A stretch of DNA of 5,348 nucleotides from Dehalococcoidia bacterium (lineage in GTDB: Bacteria > Chloroflexota > Dehalococcoidia > UBA3495 > JAAXIE01). Location of the stretch: NCBI GenBank assembly GCA_012270525.1, contig JAAXIE010000176.1:1-5348 (forward strand). Reading direction: 5' to 3'. Positions 1-5,348 of the stretch are shown here, one piece after another. Within the stretch, counting starts at the first letter, position 1. Every line of letters begins with the position of its first letter. The position numbers were made by a program, and so were the translations under genes. Below the pieces are notes generated by a model. That model was not told the origin of the DNA and did not search any database. It saw only the letters and a list, made by a program, of their open reading frames with translations.

Positions 1-633
1 GGAGCGTTCTCCGCATTGGGCCTTGTATCCACCGACCTGCAGCGGGACTACGTACGCACGGTACATGCTCCACTGACGCCGGACGTGGTGCCCCAAGCGC
101 AGTCGATGTATGCCCGGATGGAAGAGGAAGCCCAGGAGATGCTGGCACGCTCAGGGATCGATCCCAGCTTGTGGCAGATCCGCCACTCCATGGACCTGCG
201 TTACTCCTACCAAGCCTACGAACTGACCATCCCCATCTCCTCGGAAGAGGTCTCCTATGACGGCCTCGCCTCGATAGTGGATCGATTCCACCGGGCACAC
301 CAGAGCGTCTATGGTCATCACTCGCCGCGCCAGTTGGTGCAACTCGTGAGCCTGCGGGTCGTCGCGGTTGGCAAGCTCCCCCGCAACTATGTGGCGAGCA
401 CCGTTGCCGATCGCAACGCGACTCTGGATGAAGCCCGCATCGGCGAGCGGCAGGTCTACTTCCGCGAGACGGGTCTCACCCCGTGCCCCGTCTACGAGCG
501 GGCCAGTCTGCCAGCGGGTACGCCCATTCGGGGGCCAGCCATTCTGGAAGAACCAAGTTCCACGGTAGTGGTCTATCCCGGTCAGCAGGCCGAAGCCACA
601 ACCCACGGCACCCTTACCATCACCAACGCCTAG
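1..633 (+). CDS. hyuA: Hydantoinase/oxoprolinase A-type subunit (HyuA), C-terminal part, 5' truncated
   Basis: Open from the first base of the window to TAG at 631-633, giving the last 210 residues of a protein whose family is usually about 680-700 residues. The family hydrolyses cyclic amides such as hydantoins or 5-oxoproline in an ATP-dependent way, normally with a HyuB partner, in the cytoplasm. Seen here: GAFSALGLVSTDLQRDYVRT at residues 1-20, matching the family's SALGLL..D..HDYVRT block; DLRYSYQAYEL near residue 65, the counterpart of D-RY-x-GQ-x-x-EL; FHRAHQSVYGH near 96; and a C-terminal stretch with VYERASLPAGTPIRGPAILEE followed by STVVVYPG. TTG at 16 is an internal codon, not the start. 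No hyuB follows, so a partner must lie upstream or elsewhere. The ATP-binding part is outside the window, and the substrate (hydantoin, oxoproline, N-methylhydantoin or a ketone, as in acetone carboxylase relatives) cannot be decided. Confidence 0.9.
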   Translation, partial: GAFSALGLVSTDLQRDYVRTVHAPLTPDVVPQAQSMYARMEEEAQEMLARSGIDPSLWQIRHSMDLRYSYQAYELTIPISSEEVSYDGLASIVDRFHRAHQSVYGHHSPRQLVQLVSLRVVAVGKLPRNYVASTVADRNATLDEARIGERQVYFRETGLTPCPVYERASLPAGTPIRGPAILEEPSSTVVVYPGQQAEATTHGTLTITNA

Positions 634-734
634 TTCCTTGGCTTGCATGCTTGGCCGTGCAAAGGCCTCGCTGTGCGGGAGGACGGAGTGGAGGGGCGGA
701 CTGGACCGGAGAGGCCGGGGCGTCGATTTGCTGC

Positions 735-743
735 TGTTATACT
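735..743 (+). promoter_or_regulatory. Possible extended -10 promoter for the threonine synthase-like gene
   Basis: TGTTATACT at 735-743 reads as an extended -10 element: TG, one base, then TATACT, which differs from TATAAT at one base. No good -35 hexamer lies 17 bases upstream (715-720 is CCGGGG), which is acceptable for extended -10 promoters. Transcription would begin near 750 and give a leader of roughly 47 bases. It sits in the 163-base gap between two genes, where a promoter is expected. AT-rich hexamers are rare in this GC-rich sequence, but this is motif matching only. Confidence 0.35.
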
Positions 744-796
744 TGCGTGCCGACGGGTTGGGAGCCTGTTGACGGGGGTATAGGGAGAGTCGATTC

Positions 797-1963
797 ATGT
801 TCAGCTACCTGGAACACCTGGAATGCAGCGTGTGCGGGGCGACGTACCCGCACGACAGGCCGGTCCGCACCTGTCCGGCCTGCAACAAGGTGCTGCTGGC
901 ACGCTATGACCTGCAACGGTTGAGGCGGGAAGTTGATCGGAGCGTGATTCAAGGGCGCCAAGCCGGGATGTGGGCTTTTTCCGAGATGCTGCCAGCCTCG
1001 CGTCCGGAAGATGTGATCACCCTCGGCGAGGGAGGAACGCCTCTGCTGCATGCCCAGAGGCTGGGGGAGTCGTTGGGGATGCCCCGCTTGTACATCAAGG
1101 ACGAGGGATTGAATCCCACCGGCACCTTCAAGGCCCGGGGCTTGTCCGCCGCCGTTTCCAAGGCGAAGGAGGTGGGTCTGACCCGCCTCATCATGCCCTC
1201 GGCGGGGAATGCTGCTGGAGCGATGGCCGCCTATGCCGCCCGTGGCGGGTTGGAAGCCCACGTCTATATGCCCCAGGACGCCCCGGAGGGAAACAAGCTG
1301 GAGTGCCTCGCCCTCGGCTCGGAACTCAACCTGGTGGACGGTCACATCGGAGATGCGGGTGTGCTTTCGCGGGCTAGGGCAGCCGAAGAGGGAATGTTCG
1401 ACCTCTCCACCATGCAGGAGCCCTATCGCGCCGAGGGCAAGAAAACCATGGGGCTGGAGATCGCCCTGCAACTCGGTTGGCGCATGCCCGATGCCATCAT
1501 CTACCCCACGGGTGGAGGCACGGGCATCATCGGCATGTTCAAGGGATATATGGAGCTTCTGGAACTTGGTTGGGTTGAAGGCAATCTGCCGCGATTCATT
1601 GCTGTTCAAGCTGACGGGTGCCAACCAGTCGTACATGCTTGGGATTCGGGGATGGAGGCCTCGCAGGCTTGGCCCGACCCGCACACCGTCGCCGACGGTC
1701 TGCGGGTGCCTCACCCCTTCGCCGACTACCTGGTGTTGCAGGCCATACGCGAAACGGGAGGCACTGCCCTGGCCGTCGACGATACTGAGATGGTCGAGGC
1801 GATGCGGGAGATGGCGGCCACAGAGGGAGTGTTCGCCTGCCCGGAAGGAGCGGCCACGCTGGTGGCAGCCCGGAAGCTGCTGCTGGCAGGCGGGTTGGAC
1901 CCGGAGGGCACGACTGTGCTGCTCAACACCGGTTCGGCGTACAAGTACCTGGGGCTGCTGTGA
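797..1963 (+). CDS. Threonine synthase-like PLP-dependent enzyme with zinc ribbon
   Basis: 388 residues, fold-type II PLP enzyme of the threonine synthase group, cytoplasmic. An N-terminal zinc ribbon has two CxxC pairs (C10/C13, C26/C29). The PLP lysine is K112 in NPTGTFKARG. SAGNAAGA at 135-142 is the substrate/cofactor loop, GGGTG at 239-243 binds the PLP phosphate, and the C-terminal NTGSAYKYLG closes the cofactor site. Threonine synthase converts O-phosphohomoserine to threonine. Here the usual K-D-R-G after the PLP lysine reads K-A-R-G, and no homoserine dehydrogenase or kinase gene is nearby, so another reaction on an amino-acid substrate (for example a cysteate synthase-type or dehydratase reaction) is possible. 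ATG 797 is the only start: TGA at 770-772 closes the frame upstream, and GGGAG/AGAG at 783-789 is a fair Shine-Dalgarno. Length is near normal for the short bacterial/archaeal form. Family assignment is secure; the exact reaction is not. I withhold thrC for that reason. Confidence 0.9.
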   Translation: MFSYLEHLECSVCGATYPHDRPVRTCPACNKVLLARYDLQRLRREVDRSVIQGRQAGMWAFSEMLPASRPEDVITLGEGGTPLLHAQRLGESLGMPRLYIKDEGLNPTGTFKARGLSAAVSKAKEVGLTRLIMPSAGNAAGAMAAYAARGGLEAHVYMPQDAPEGNKLECLALGSELNLVDGHIGDAGVLSRARAAEEGMFDLSTMQEPYRAEGKKTMGLEIALQLGWRMPDAIIYPTGGGTGIIGMFKGYMELLELGWVEGNLPRFIAVQADGCQPVVHAWDSGMEASQAWPDPHTVADGLRVPHPFADYLVLQAIRETGGTALAVDDTEMVEAMREMAATEGVFACPEGAATLVAARKLLLAGGLDPEGTTVLLNTGSAYKYLGLL

Positions 1964-1973
1964 GCAATACACT

Positions 1974-1998
1974 GGTCACCGCCGCAATTCCGGTGGCT
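1974..1998 (+). terminator. Stem-loop just after the threonine synthase-like gene, possible terminator
   Basis: GGTCACCG (1974-1981) pairs with CGGTGGCT (1991-1998), giving 8 pairs including two G-U, around a 9-base loop. It begins 11 bases after the TGA at 1961-1963, the usual place for a terminator. No run of T follows (the next bases are TGCTGAGC), so classical intrinsic termination is doubtful; it may instead protect the mRNA 3' end or terminate weakly. Confidence 0.35.
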
Positions 1999-2066
1999 TG
2001 CTGAGCACCTGCTAACAAGGGAAAGCGAGGGCTTTGTTCGCTGGCGGGCTTCGCGGGAGGGTCTCG

Positions 2067-2095
2067 TTGCGGATGAGGGCTGAAACCGTTAGCAT
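2067..2095 (+). promoter_or_regulatory. Weak promoter candidate ahead of the transporter operon
   Basis: TTGCGG at 2067-2072 and TAGCAT at 2090-2095 are separated by 17 bases, the ideal spacing for a housekeeping sigma factor. The -35 matches TTGACA at three positions and the -10 matches TATAAT at four. Transcription would begin near 2102, some 40-50 bases before the Shine-Dalgarno at 2141. The position fits a start for the three-gene transporter/arrestin/amidohydrolase group, but the hexamers are poor and chance is a real alternative. Confidence 0.22.
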
Positions 2096-2140
2096 TGGCC
2101 CCTGACCCAAGCGACCGCAAGGGCACAAGTGTCCCCGGCG

Positions 2141-2146
2141 AAGGAG
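2141..2146 (+). promoter_or_regulatory. Shine-Dalgarno of the MFS transporter gene, pointing to an ATC start
   Basis: AAGGAG is a strong Shine-Dalgarno. Six bases after it, at 2153, lies ATC in the transporter frame. The frame is closed by TGA at 2147-2149 just upstream, so the transporter must begin at or after 2150. The first conventional start codon in frame is TTG at 2192, 45 bases away and without a Shine-Dalgarno of its own. The site therefore argues either for a rare ATC start or for a base change or sequence error at 2155. Confidence 0.6.
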
Positions 2147-2191
2147 TGAATCATCGGGCCCTCCCTACGACTGGATAACGACCATCTGCGA

Positions 2192-3526
2192 TTGGGCAAC
2201 TGGAGCGTCCACTACGCTTGGGTGATAGTGCTGCTCGCCACCTTCATGTGGACCATCAGCGGTTCATTCCGGTTCGCCACTGCCGTGCTGGTGGACCACA
2301 TGCGAGACCCGGTAGAAGGTTTTGGCTGGGCCTATGCCTGGATTGCAGTCGGCTACAGTATCCAGTGGGTCATATCCGCCTTTGCCTCGCCGGTGATGGG
2401 CTGGCTGGGAGAGCGGTATGGAATCAGGCGCATGCTGGTGTTCGGGGCGGTCCTGTTCGTCCTTGGGATGGTCCTCTCCGGCTACATGACCCAAATCTGG
2501 CAGTTCTACCTTTTCTTCGGGTTCCTGCTGGGCATAGCCATGACCGTGTTCCAAGTGCCCTTGGTGTCCAGCGTCACCACTTGGTTCAAGACCAATCTCG
2601 GGGCGGCCGTGGGTGGAATGCAGGCGGTCCAGAGTCTGGGCACGATACTGCTCCTGCCGGTTGTGGCCCTGCTCTTCAGCTCCTATGGATTCAGCTGGAC
2701 TTTCTGGATTCCCGGGATAATCGGTGGGGTGCTTCTCCTCACGATGATCCCCTTCTATTTCGATGACCCCTCCAAGGCGAAGATGCGGCCCTATGGTGCC
2801 GCTCCCGAAGAGCCCGTCGTTCCGCGGCAGCGAGATGCTGATGCGAAGGTGCGTAACCAGGTCTTCTTCGCACAAGCCCGACGTACCAGTGCCTTCTGGA
2901 ACCTGATAGGTATCCATTTCTGGGCGTGCATGGGCCACAACATCTTCATCGTATTCCTCTTGCCGTGGGCTATCGACCAAGGCATCTCCGGAGCCTCGGC
3001 AGTGGCGATTTTCACCGTAATGCAGGTATTCAGCATGCTCTCGCGCTTCGCCGTTCCGATTCTGGCGGACCGCGTGGGGGCCAGGGCGATGATGAGGCTC
3101 TGCTTCTGCCTGCAGGTCCTCCCCTGCATCCTCCTACTGGTGAGTCAGGACCCTTGGTCTTTCTACCTGTTTGCAGCCCTGTTCGGGATAGGAATGGGTG
3201 GAGAGGTGCCCCTTTTCCCCATCATCAACCGGCAGTATTTTGGCACCGCTCCTATCGGTTCGGTATATGGTTGGGAGATGTTCGGCAACGGCTGGGGCAT
3301 GGCCCTGGGCCCGATATTCGGTGGGCTGATGATGGACTGGGTTGGATTCGAAGCCGCTGTATTGCTCTCCATGGCATTCAGCTTGGCTGCCGTCGTGTCT
3401 GCCGTGCTGCTCCCCAACACCAACAAAGTGCTGACCCCTGATTGGGAAGATCTCCTGCCTGAGTCCGAACCGCAGTCCGGGGTTGCACCACCTTCGCCCT
3501 CACCTGCACCGTCCTCGGGCGATTAG
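2192..3526 (+). CDS. MFS transporter, 12 membrane segments, substrate unknown
   Basis: 444 residues from TTG 2192, an inner-membrane secondary transporter of the major facilitator superfamily, resembling monocarboxylate/oxalate-formate type members. Hydrophobic segments lie roughly at 8-30, 47-68, 81-99, 101-125, 138-162 and 167-188, then after a charged central loop (about 190-232) at 235-258, 266-290, 298-318, 322-345, 355-380 and 383-408. The loop 2-3 signature G-x-L-x-E-R-x-G-x-R-R is at 70-80, and its second-half echo ADRVGAR is at 292-298. A Pro/Ser-rich acidic tail follows residue 412. The real N-terminus may be 13 residues longer, starting at ATC 2153 behind the Shine-Dalgarno at 2141; the coordinates here use the nearest conventional start. 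The stop codon is buried in the Shine-Dalgarno of the next gene, implying translational coupling. The neighbouring hydrolase suggests an amide or organic acid substrate, which is inference only. Confidence 0.92.
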   Translation: MGNWSVHYAWVIVLLATFMWTISGSFRFATAVLVDHMRDPVEGFGWAYAWIAVGYSIQWVISAFASPVMGWLGERYGIRRMLVFGAVLFVLGMVLSGYMTQIWQFYLFFGFLLGIAMTVFQVPLVSSVTTWFKTNLGAAVGGMQAVQSLGTILLLPVVALLFSSYGFSWTFWIPGIIGGVLLLTMIPFYFDDPSKAKMRPYGAAPEEPVVPRQRDADAKVRNQVFFAQARRTSAFWNLIGIHFWACMGHNIFIVFLLPWAIDQGISGASAVAIFTVMQVFSMLSRFAVPILADRVGARAMMRLCFCLQVLPCILLLVSQDPWSFYLFAALFGIGMGGEVPLFPIINRQYFGTAPIGSVYGWEMFGNGWGMALGPIFGGLMMDWVGFEAAVLLSMAFSLAAVVSAVLLPNTNKVLTPDWEDLLPESEPQSGVAPPSPSPAPSSGD

Positions 3527-3530
3527 GAGG
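3525..3530 (+). promoter_or_regulatory. Shine-Dalgarno of the arrestin-like gene, overlapping the transporter stop
   Basis: AGGAGG, a perfect core, shares its first two bases with the TAG stop at 3524-3526. Six bases on (3537) is ATC in the next gene's frame; the nearest downstream conventional starts, TTG 3549 and GTG 3552, are 18 and 21 bases away, beyond normal spacing. TTG 3483 in the same frame lies upstream of this site and has no Shine-Dalgarno, so it is unlikely to be the start. The overlap suggests ribosomes ending the transporter re-initiate here. Confidence 0.65.
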
Positions 3531-3548
3531 TGGCCCATCGTCAGCAGC

Positions 3549-4031
3549 TTGGTGCGTCCGCTTGAGGTCAGCTTCACGGTGGAGGAGAGGCCCTTCCGGC
3601 TGGGCGGGCTGATCCCGGTGACCGTGGACCTGCGGGCCCGCCGCGACGTGGCGTTAAGGGCCGGGTGGGTGGACTTGGTCTGTCACGAGGAATGGATGGC
3701 CAACTTCGTGATCGATGCGCCCACGTCCTCCCGTCCCATGATCGTGGGCGGGGGAGGACTGCCAGCCACCGTCATGCCGACGCCCACCGCGCCTAGGCGG
3801 GTGTCCGAGGAGATGAAGCAGACGTACGTGCACAGCCGCCTTGTATTCCTGGATGGACTGCAACTCCCGGAGGGTTCCAACGTCACCTACAATCCCCGCT
3901 TGGAGATCGCTCCGGACCCGCCGGACCATGTGGCTGTGAGTACGGTGACGTGGAAGCTGGCCTTGGTCATAGACCTGCCCCATGCGTTGGACGTCCACAG
4001 GGCCCGTCCTGTTGAGGTTGACCTGGACTGA
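3549..4031 (+). CDS. Arrestin-fold-like (Spo0M/arrestin-type) small beta-sandwich protein
   Basis: About 160 residues from TTG 3549 (164 from ATC 3537). No signal peptide, membrane segment or catalytic motif is seen, so it is probably cytoplasmic. The pattern is that of an arrestin-type beta sandwich: an opening strand LEVSFTVEERPFRLGG with the turn glycines before IPVTVDL, a strand pair ending in WVDLVCHEEW (40-49), a disordered-looking Gly/Pro/Thr linker at about 56-83, then YVHSRLVFLDGLQLPEGS and VSTVTWKLALVIDLP (130-144), which resembles the family's S-V-x-W-x-L-x-V-x-V-D strand, and a closing PVEVDL. Arrestin-fold proteins act through protein contacts rather than catalysis. Its place between a transporter and a hydrolase suggests a role in control or scaffolding of one of them, which is inference. 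The start is uncertain: the Shine-Dalgarno at 3525 favours ATC 3537, and the conventional TTG is used for the coordinates. The gene is real by position, coupling and strand pattern; the fold call is moderate. Confidence 0.72.
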   Translation: MVRPLEVSFTVEERPFRLGGLIPVTVDLRARRDVALRAGWVDLVCHEEWMANFVIDAPTSSRPMIVGGGGLPATVMPTPTAPRRVSEEMKQTYVHSRLVFLDGLQLPEGSNVTYNPRLEIAPDPPDHVAVSTVTWKLALVIDLPHALDVHRARPVEVDLD

Positions 4032-4061
4032 GGCCTGGCCCGGAAGCTGCACCAAGACCGC

Positions 4062-4069
4062 AGAGGAGG
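4062..4069 (+). promoter_or_regulatory. Shine-Dalgarno of the amidohydrolase gene
   Basis: AGAGGAGG ends 4 bases before ATG 4074 and fixes that start. It lies in the 42-base gap after the arrestin-like gene, in which no promoter or terminator is visible, so the two genes are probably co-transcribed. It is a useful contrast to the two preceding genes, where similar sites are followed by ATC. Confidence 0.75.
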
Positions 4070-4073
4070 CCCC

Positions 4074-5348
4074 ATGCCGAACTCCACCACCATCCAAGCC
4101 GATCTGGTGTTGCAGAATGCCAACGTCATAACCATAGATGGGCGGAACCCGAGGGGACGTTCGGTAGCGGTGCGGGATGGCAGGTTCGTCGCCATCGGCC
4201 AGGAGGATGCCTTGCCCGACCTGGTCGGCCCGGACACGGAAGTCCTGGACGTGGGAGGCAAGACCGTCCTGCCCGGGTTCATCGATGCACACATACACGT
4301 TCTGACCAGTGGCATCCGGCACGTCATGGCCGCCGACTGCGCTCTGCCCAGCATCAGGGATGTTCAAGACGCCCTGCGACAGCAGATTGCAGGGGTCCCC
4401 GCGGGTCAGTGGGTGCAGGGCTTCAAGTACGACGACACCAAGACCGCGGAGAACCGCTTCCTGAACAGAGAGGACCTGGACGCGGTGAGCACGGAGCACC
4501 CGATACTGGTGGCCCACCGAGCGGGGCACGTCTACTATGCCAACACCCTGGCCTTGGAACTTGCAGGTTTCAACAGCGAGACTCCCGACCCGCCCGGTGG
4601 CCGGTTTGGTCGCGATGAGTCCACCGGCGAGTTGAACGGCGTGATGTACGAGAGGGCGGTGGAGCCCATCACCTACAACCACCTTCCGGTGGTGACCCCT
4701 GACATCCGGCTCCAAGGGCTGAGGCGCATCTGCGAGATGCTGAACCGCGTCGGCCTCACCAGCGTCCACGATGCCAAGGTCTCTAACATCGAGCTGGAGA
4801 CCTACCAGCAGGGATACCGTAACGGCGACCTGACCCTCCGGGCCTACCTGCTGATGTACCACGACCATTTCGAAGCCCTCCGGGATGCTGGCGTAAGGAG
4901 CGGCTTCGGCGATGAGCATTTGCGCATAGGGGGCATCAAGATGGTGGCCGACGGGGCCATTGCCGCCCGCACGGCCTACCTGTCCGAACCCTACGTCGGC
5001 AGCCCGTGCGACCACGGCATCCTCGCCATGAGCCCCGACGAGATAGAAGAGCGCGTGATGCAGGTGCATGGCGCAGGCTTCCAGGTCTGTATCCACGCCA
5101 ACGGCGACTCGGCCATCGATGCCGTGCTTTCGGCCTACCAGAAGGCGCAGGACGCTTTCCCCCGCCAGGACCCCAGGCACCGGCTGGAGCATTGCACCGT
5201 GGTCAACCCCGACCTTCTCAGTCGCATCAAGGCCTTGGGATGCGTCGCCACGCCCTTCTGCACCTACATCTACTACCACGGCGAGAAGATGCCCTTCTAT
5301 GGGGAGAAACGGGTGGAGTGGATGTTCGCCCAGCGCTCCTTCCTCGAC
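4074..5348 (+). CDS. YtcJ-like amidohydrolase (amidohydrolase family 3), 3' truncated by window end
   Basis: The frame is open for 425 codons from ATG 4074 to the last base; family members are usually about 530-570 residues, so the last fifth to quarter is missing. These are cytoplasmic metal-dependent hydrolases of C-N bonds, mostly of unknown substrate; N-substituted formamide deformylase is a characterised relative. A small beta domain (about 8-65) leads into PGFIDAHIHV, whose H73 and H75 are the HxH metal ligands. GGIKMVADGAIAARTAYL at about 287-304 carries the conserved lysine K289; HANGD at 341-345 and RLEH with H373 are the later histidine motifs. The metal-binding or catalytic Asp expected near the C-terminus lies outside the window. 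No signal peptide is seen. The family's common HAIGDRA reads HANGDSA, and PFCTYIYYHGEK after the last histidine motif marks a subgroup. Family call is firm; substrate is unknown, with amides or formamides favoured by the neighbours. Confidence 0.93.
   Translation, partial: MPNSTTIQADLVLQNANVITIDGRNPRGRSVAVRDGRFVAIGQEDALPDLVGPDTEVLDVGGKTVLPGFIDAHIHVLTSGIRHVMAADCALPSIRDVQDALRQQIAGVPAGQWVQGFKYDDTKTAENRFLNREDLDAVSTEHPILVAHRAGHVYYANTLALELAGFNSETPDPPGGRFGRDESTGELNGVMYERAVEPITYNHLPVVTPDIRLQGLRRICEMLNRVGLTSVHDAKVSNIELETYQQGYRNGDLTLRAYLLMYHDHFEALRDAGVRSGFGDEHLRIGGIKMVADGAIAARTAYLSEPYVGSPCDHGILAMSPDEIEERVMQVHGAGFQVCIHANGDSAIDAVLSAYQKAQDAFPRQDPRHRLEHCTVVNPDLLSRIKALGCVATPFCTYIYYHGEKMPFYGEKRVEWMFAQRSFLD

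Noticed and set aside
634..733. Terminator or G-quadruplex after hyuA: inverted repeat GGCCTC (664-669)/GAGGCC (711-716) and G-rich stretch 677-720
   Set aside because: The repeat has only 6 pairs with a 41-base loop and no T run, and the G tracts are mostly two or four bases long and irregular, so neither is better than chance in this composition.
737..1972. Minus-strand open frame of 411 codons opposite the threonine synthase-like gene
   Set aside because: It mirrors the well-supported + strand gene almost exactly, and its product is rich in His, Gly and Gln without family motifs, as expected of a shadow frame.
2146..2178. Ten-codon leader frame (GTG to TAA) just before the transporter
   Set aside because: Its GTG overlaps the last base of the AAGGAG site, leaving no spacing for initiation, and the peptide shows no attenuator-like codon run.
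3483..3548. Upstream extension of the arrestin-like protein to TTG 3483
   Set aside because: There is no Shine-Dalgarno before it, it overlaps the transporter by 44 bases, and the added residues are a His/Arg-rich out-of-frame reading of the transporter's tail.
3654..5279. Long minus-strand open frame of 541 codons across the arrestin-like and amidohydrolase genes
   Set aside because: It is antisense to a frame with clear amidohydrolase motifs, its translation shows no recognisable domain, and long antisense frames are common in GC-rich genes.
1..5348. tRNA or rRNA genes, CRISPR array, insertion sequence or attachment site
   Set aside because: No cloverleaf, regularly spaced repeat, transposase motif or terminal inverted repeat was found; the gaps are only 163, 228 and 42 bases (plus 22 before the arrestin-like start used here).

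Overview
The window is a stretch of GC-rich bacterial DNA (about 60% G+C by eye) in which all the convincing genes lie on the + strand. It holds the 3' end of a hydantoinase/oxoprolinase A-type gene, a complete threonine synthase-like PLP enzyme, a complete MFS transporter, a small arrestin-fold-like protein, and the first 425 codons of a YtcJ-like amidohydrolase that runs off the right edge. The mix of hydantoinase, amidohydrolase and MFS genes, with free use of AGG and ATA codons at high GC, would fit an environmental lineage such as the Dehalococcoidia/SAR202 branch of Chloroflexota. That placement is inference from gene content; there is no marker gene here to prove it.

Layout. 1-633: C-terminal part of HyuA. 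634-796: non-coding gap with a possible extended -10 promoter. 797-1963: threonine synthase-like enzyme with an N-terminal zinc ribbon. 1964-2191: 228-base gap with a stem-loop just after the stop, a weak promoter candidate and a strong Shine-Dalgarno sequence. 2192-3526: 12-segment MFS transporter. 3549-4031: arrestin-like protein whose Shine-Dalgarno overlaps the transporter's stop codon. 4074-5348: amidohydrolase, 42 bases further on with its own Shine-Dalgarno. The last three genes are packed like one operon.

How they may work together (inference). The MFS protein could move a small organic acid or amide across the membrane, and the amidohydrolase and the HyuA-type enzyme could open C-N bonds in linear or cyclic amides. 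The threonine synthase-like enzyme would act on an amino-acid-like intermediate. No substrate can be named from sequence alone.

Two things stand out. First, both the transporter and the arrestin-like gene have a strong Shine-Dalgarno followed, after exactly 6 bases, by an in-frame ATC rather than ATG/GTG/TTG; the nearest conventional start codons are too far away. Second, an arrestin-fold-like protein sits between a transporter and a hydrolase in the same apparent operon, an arrangement I do not recognise as a described system.
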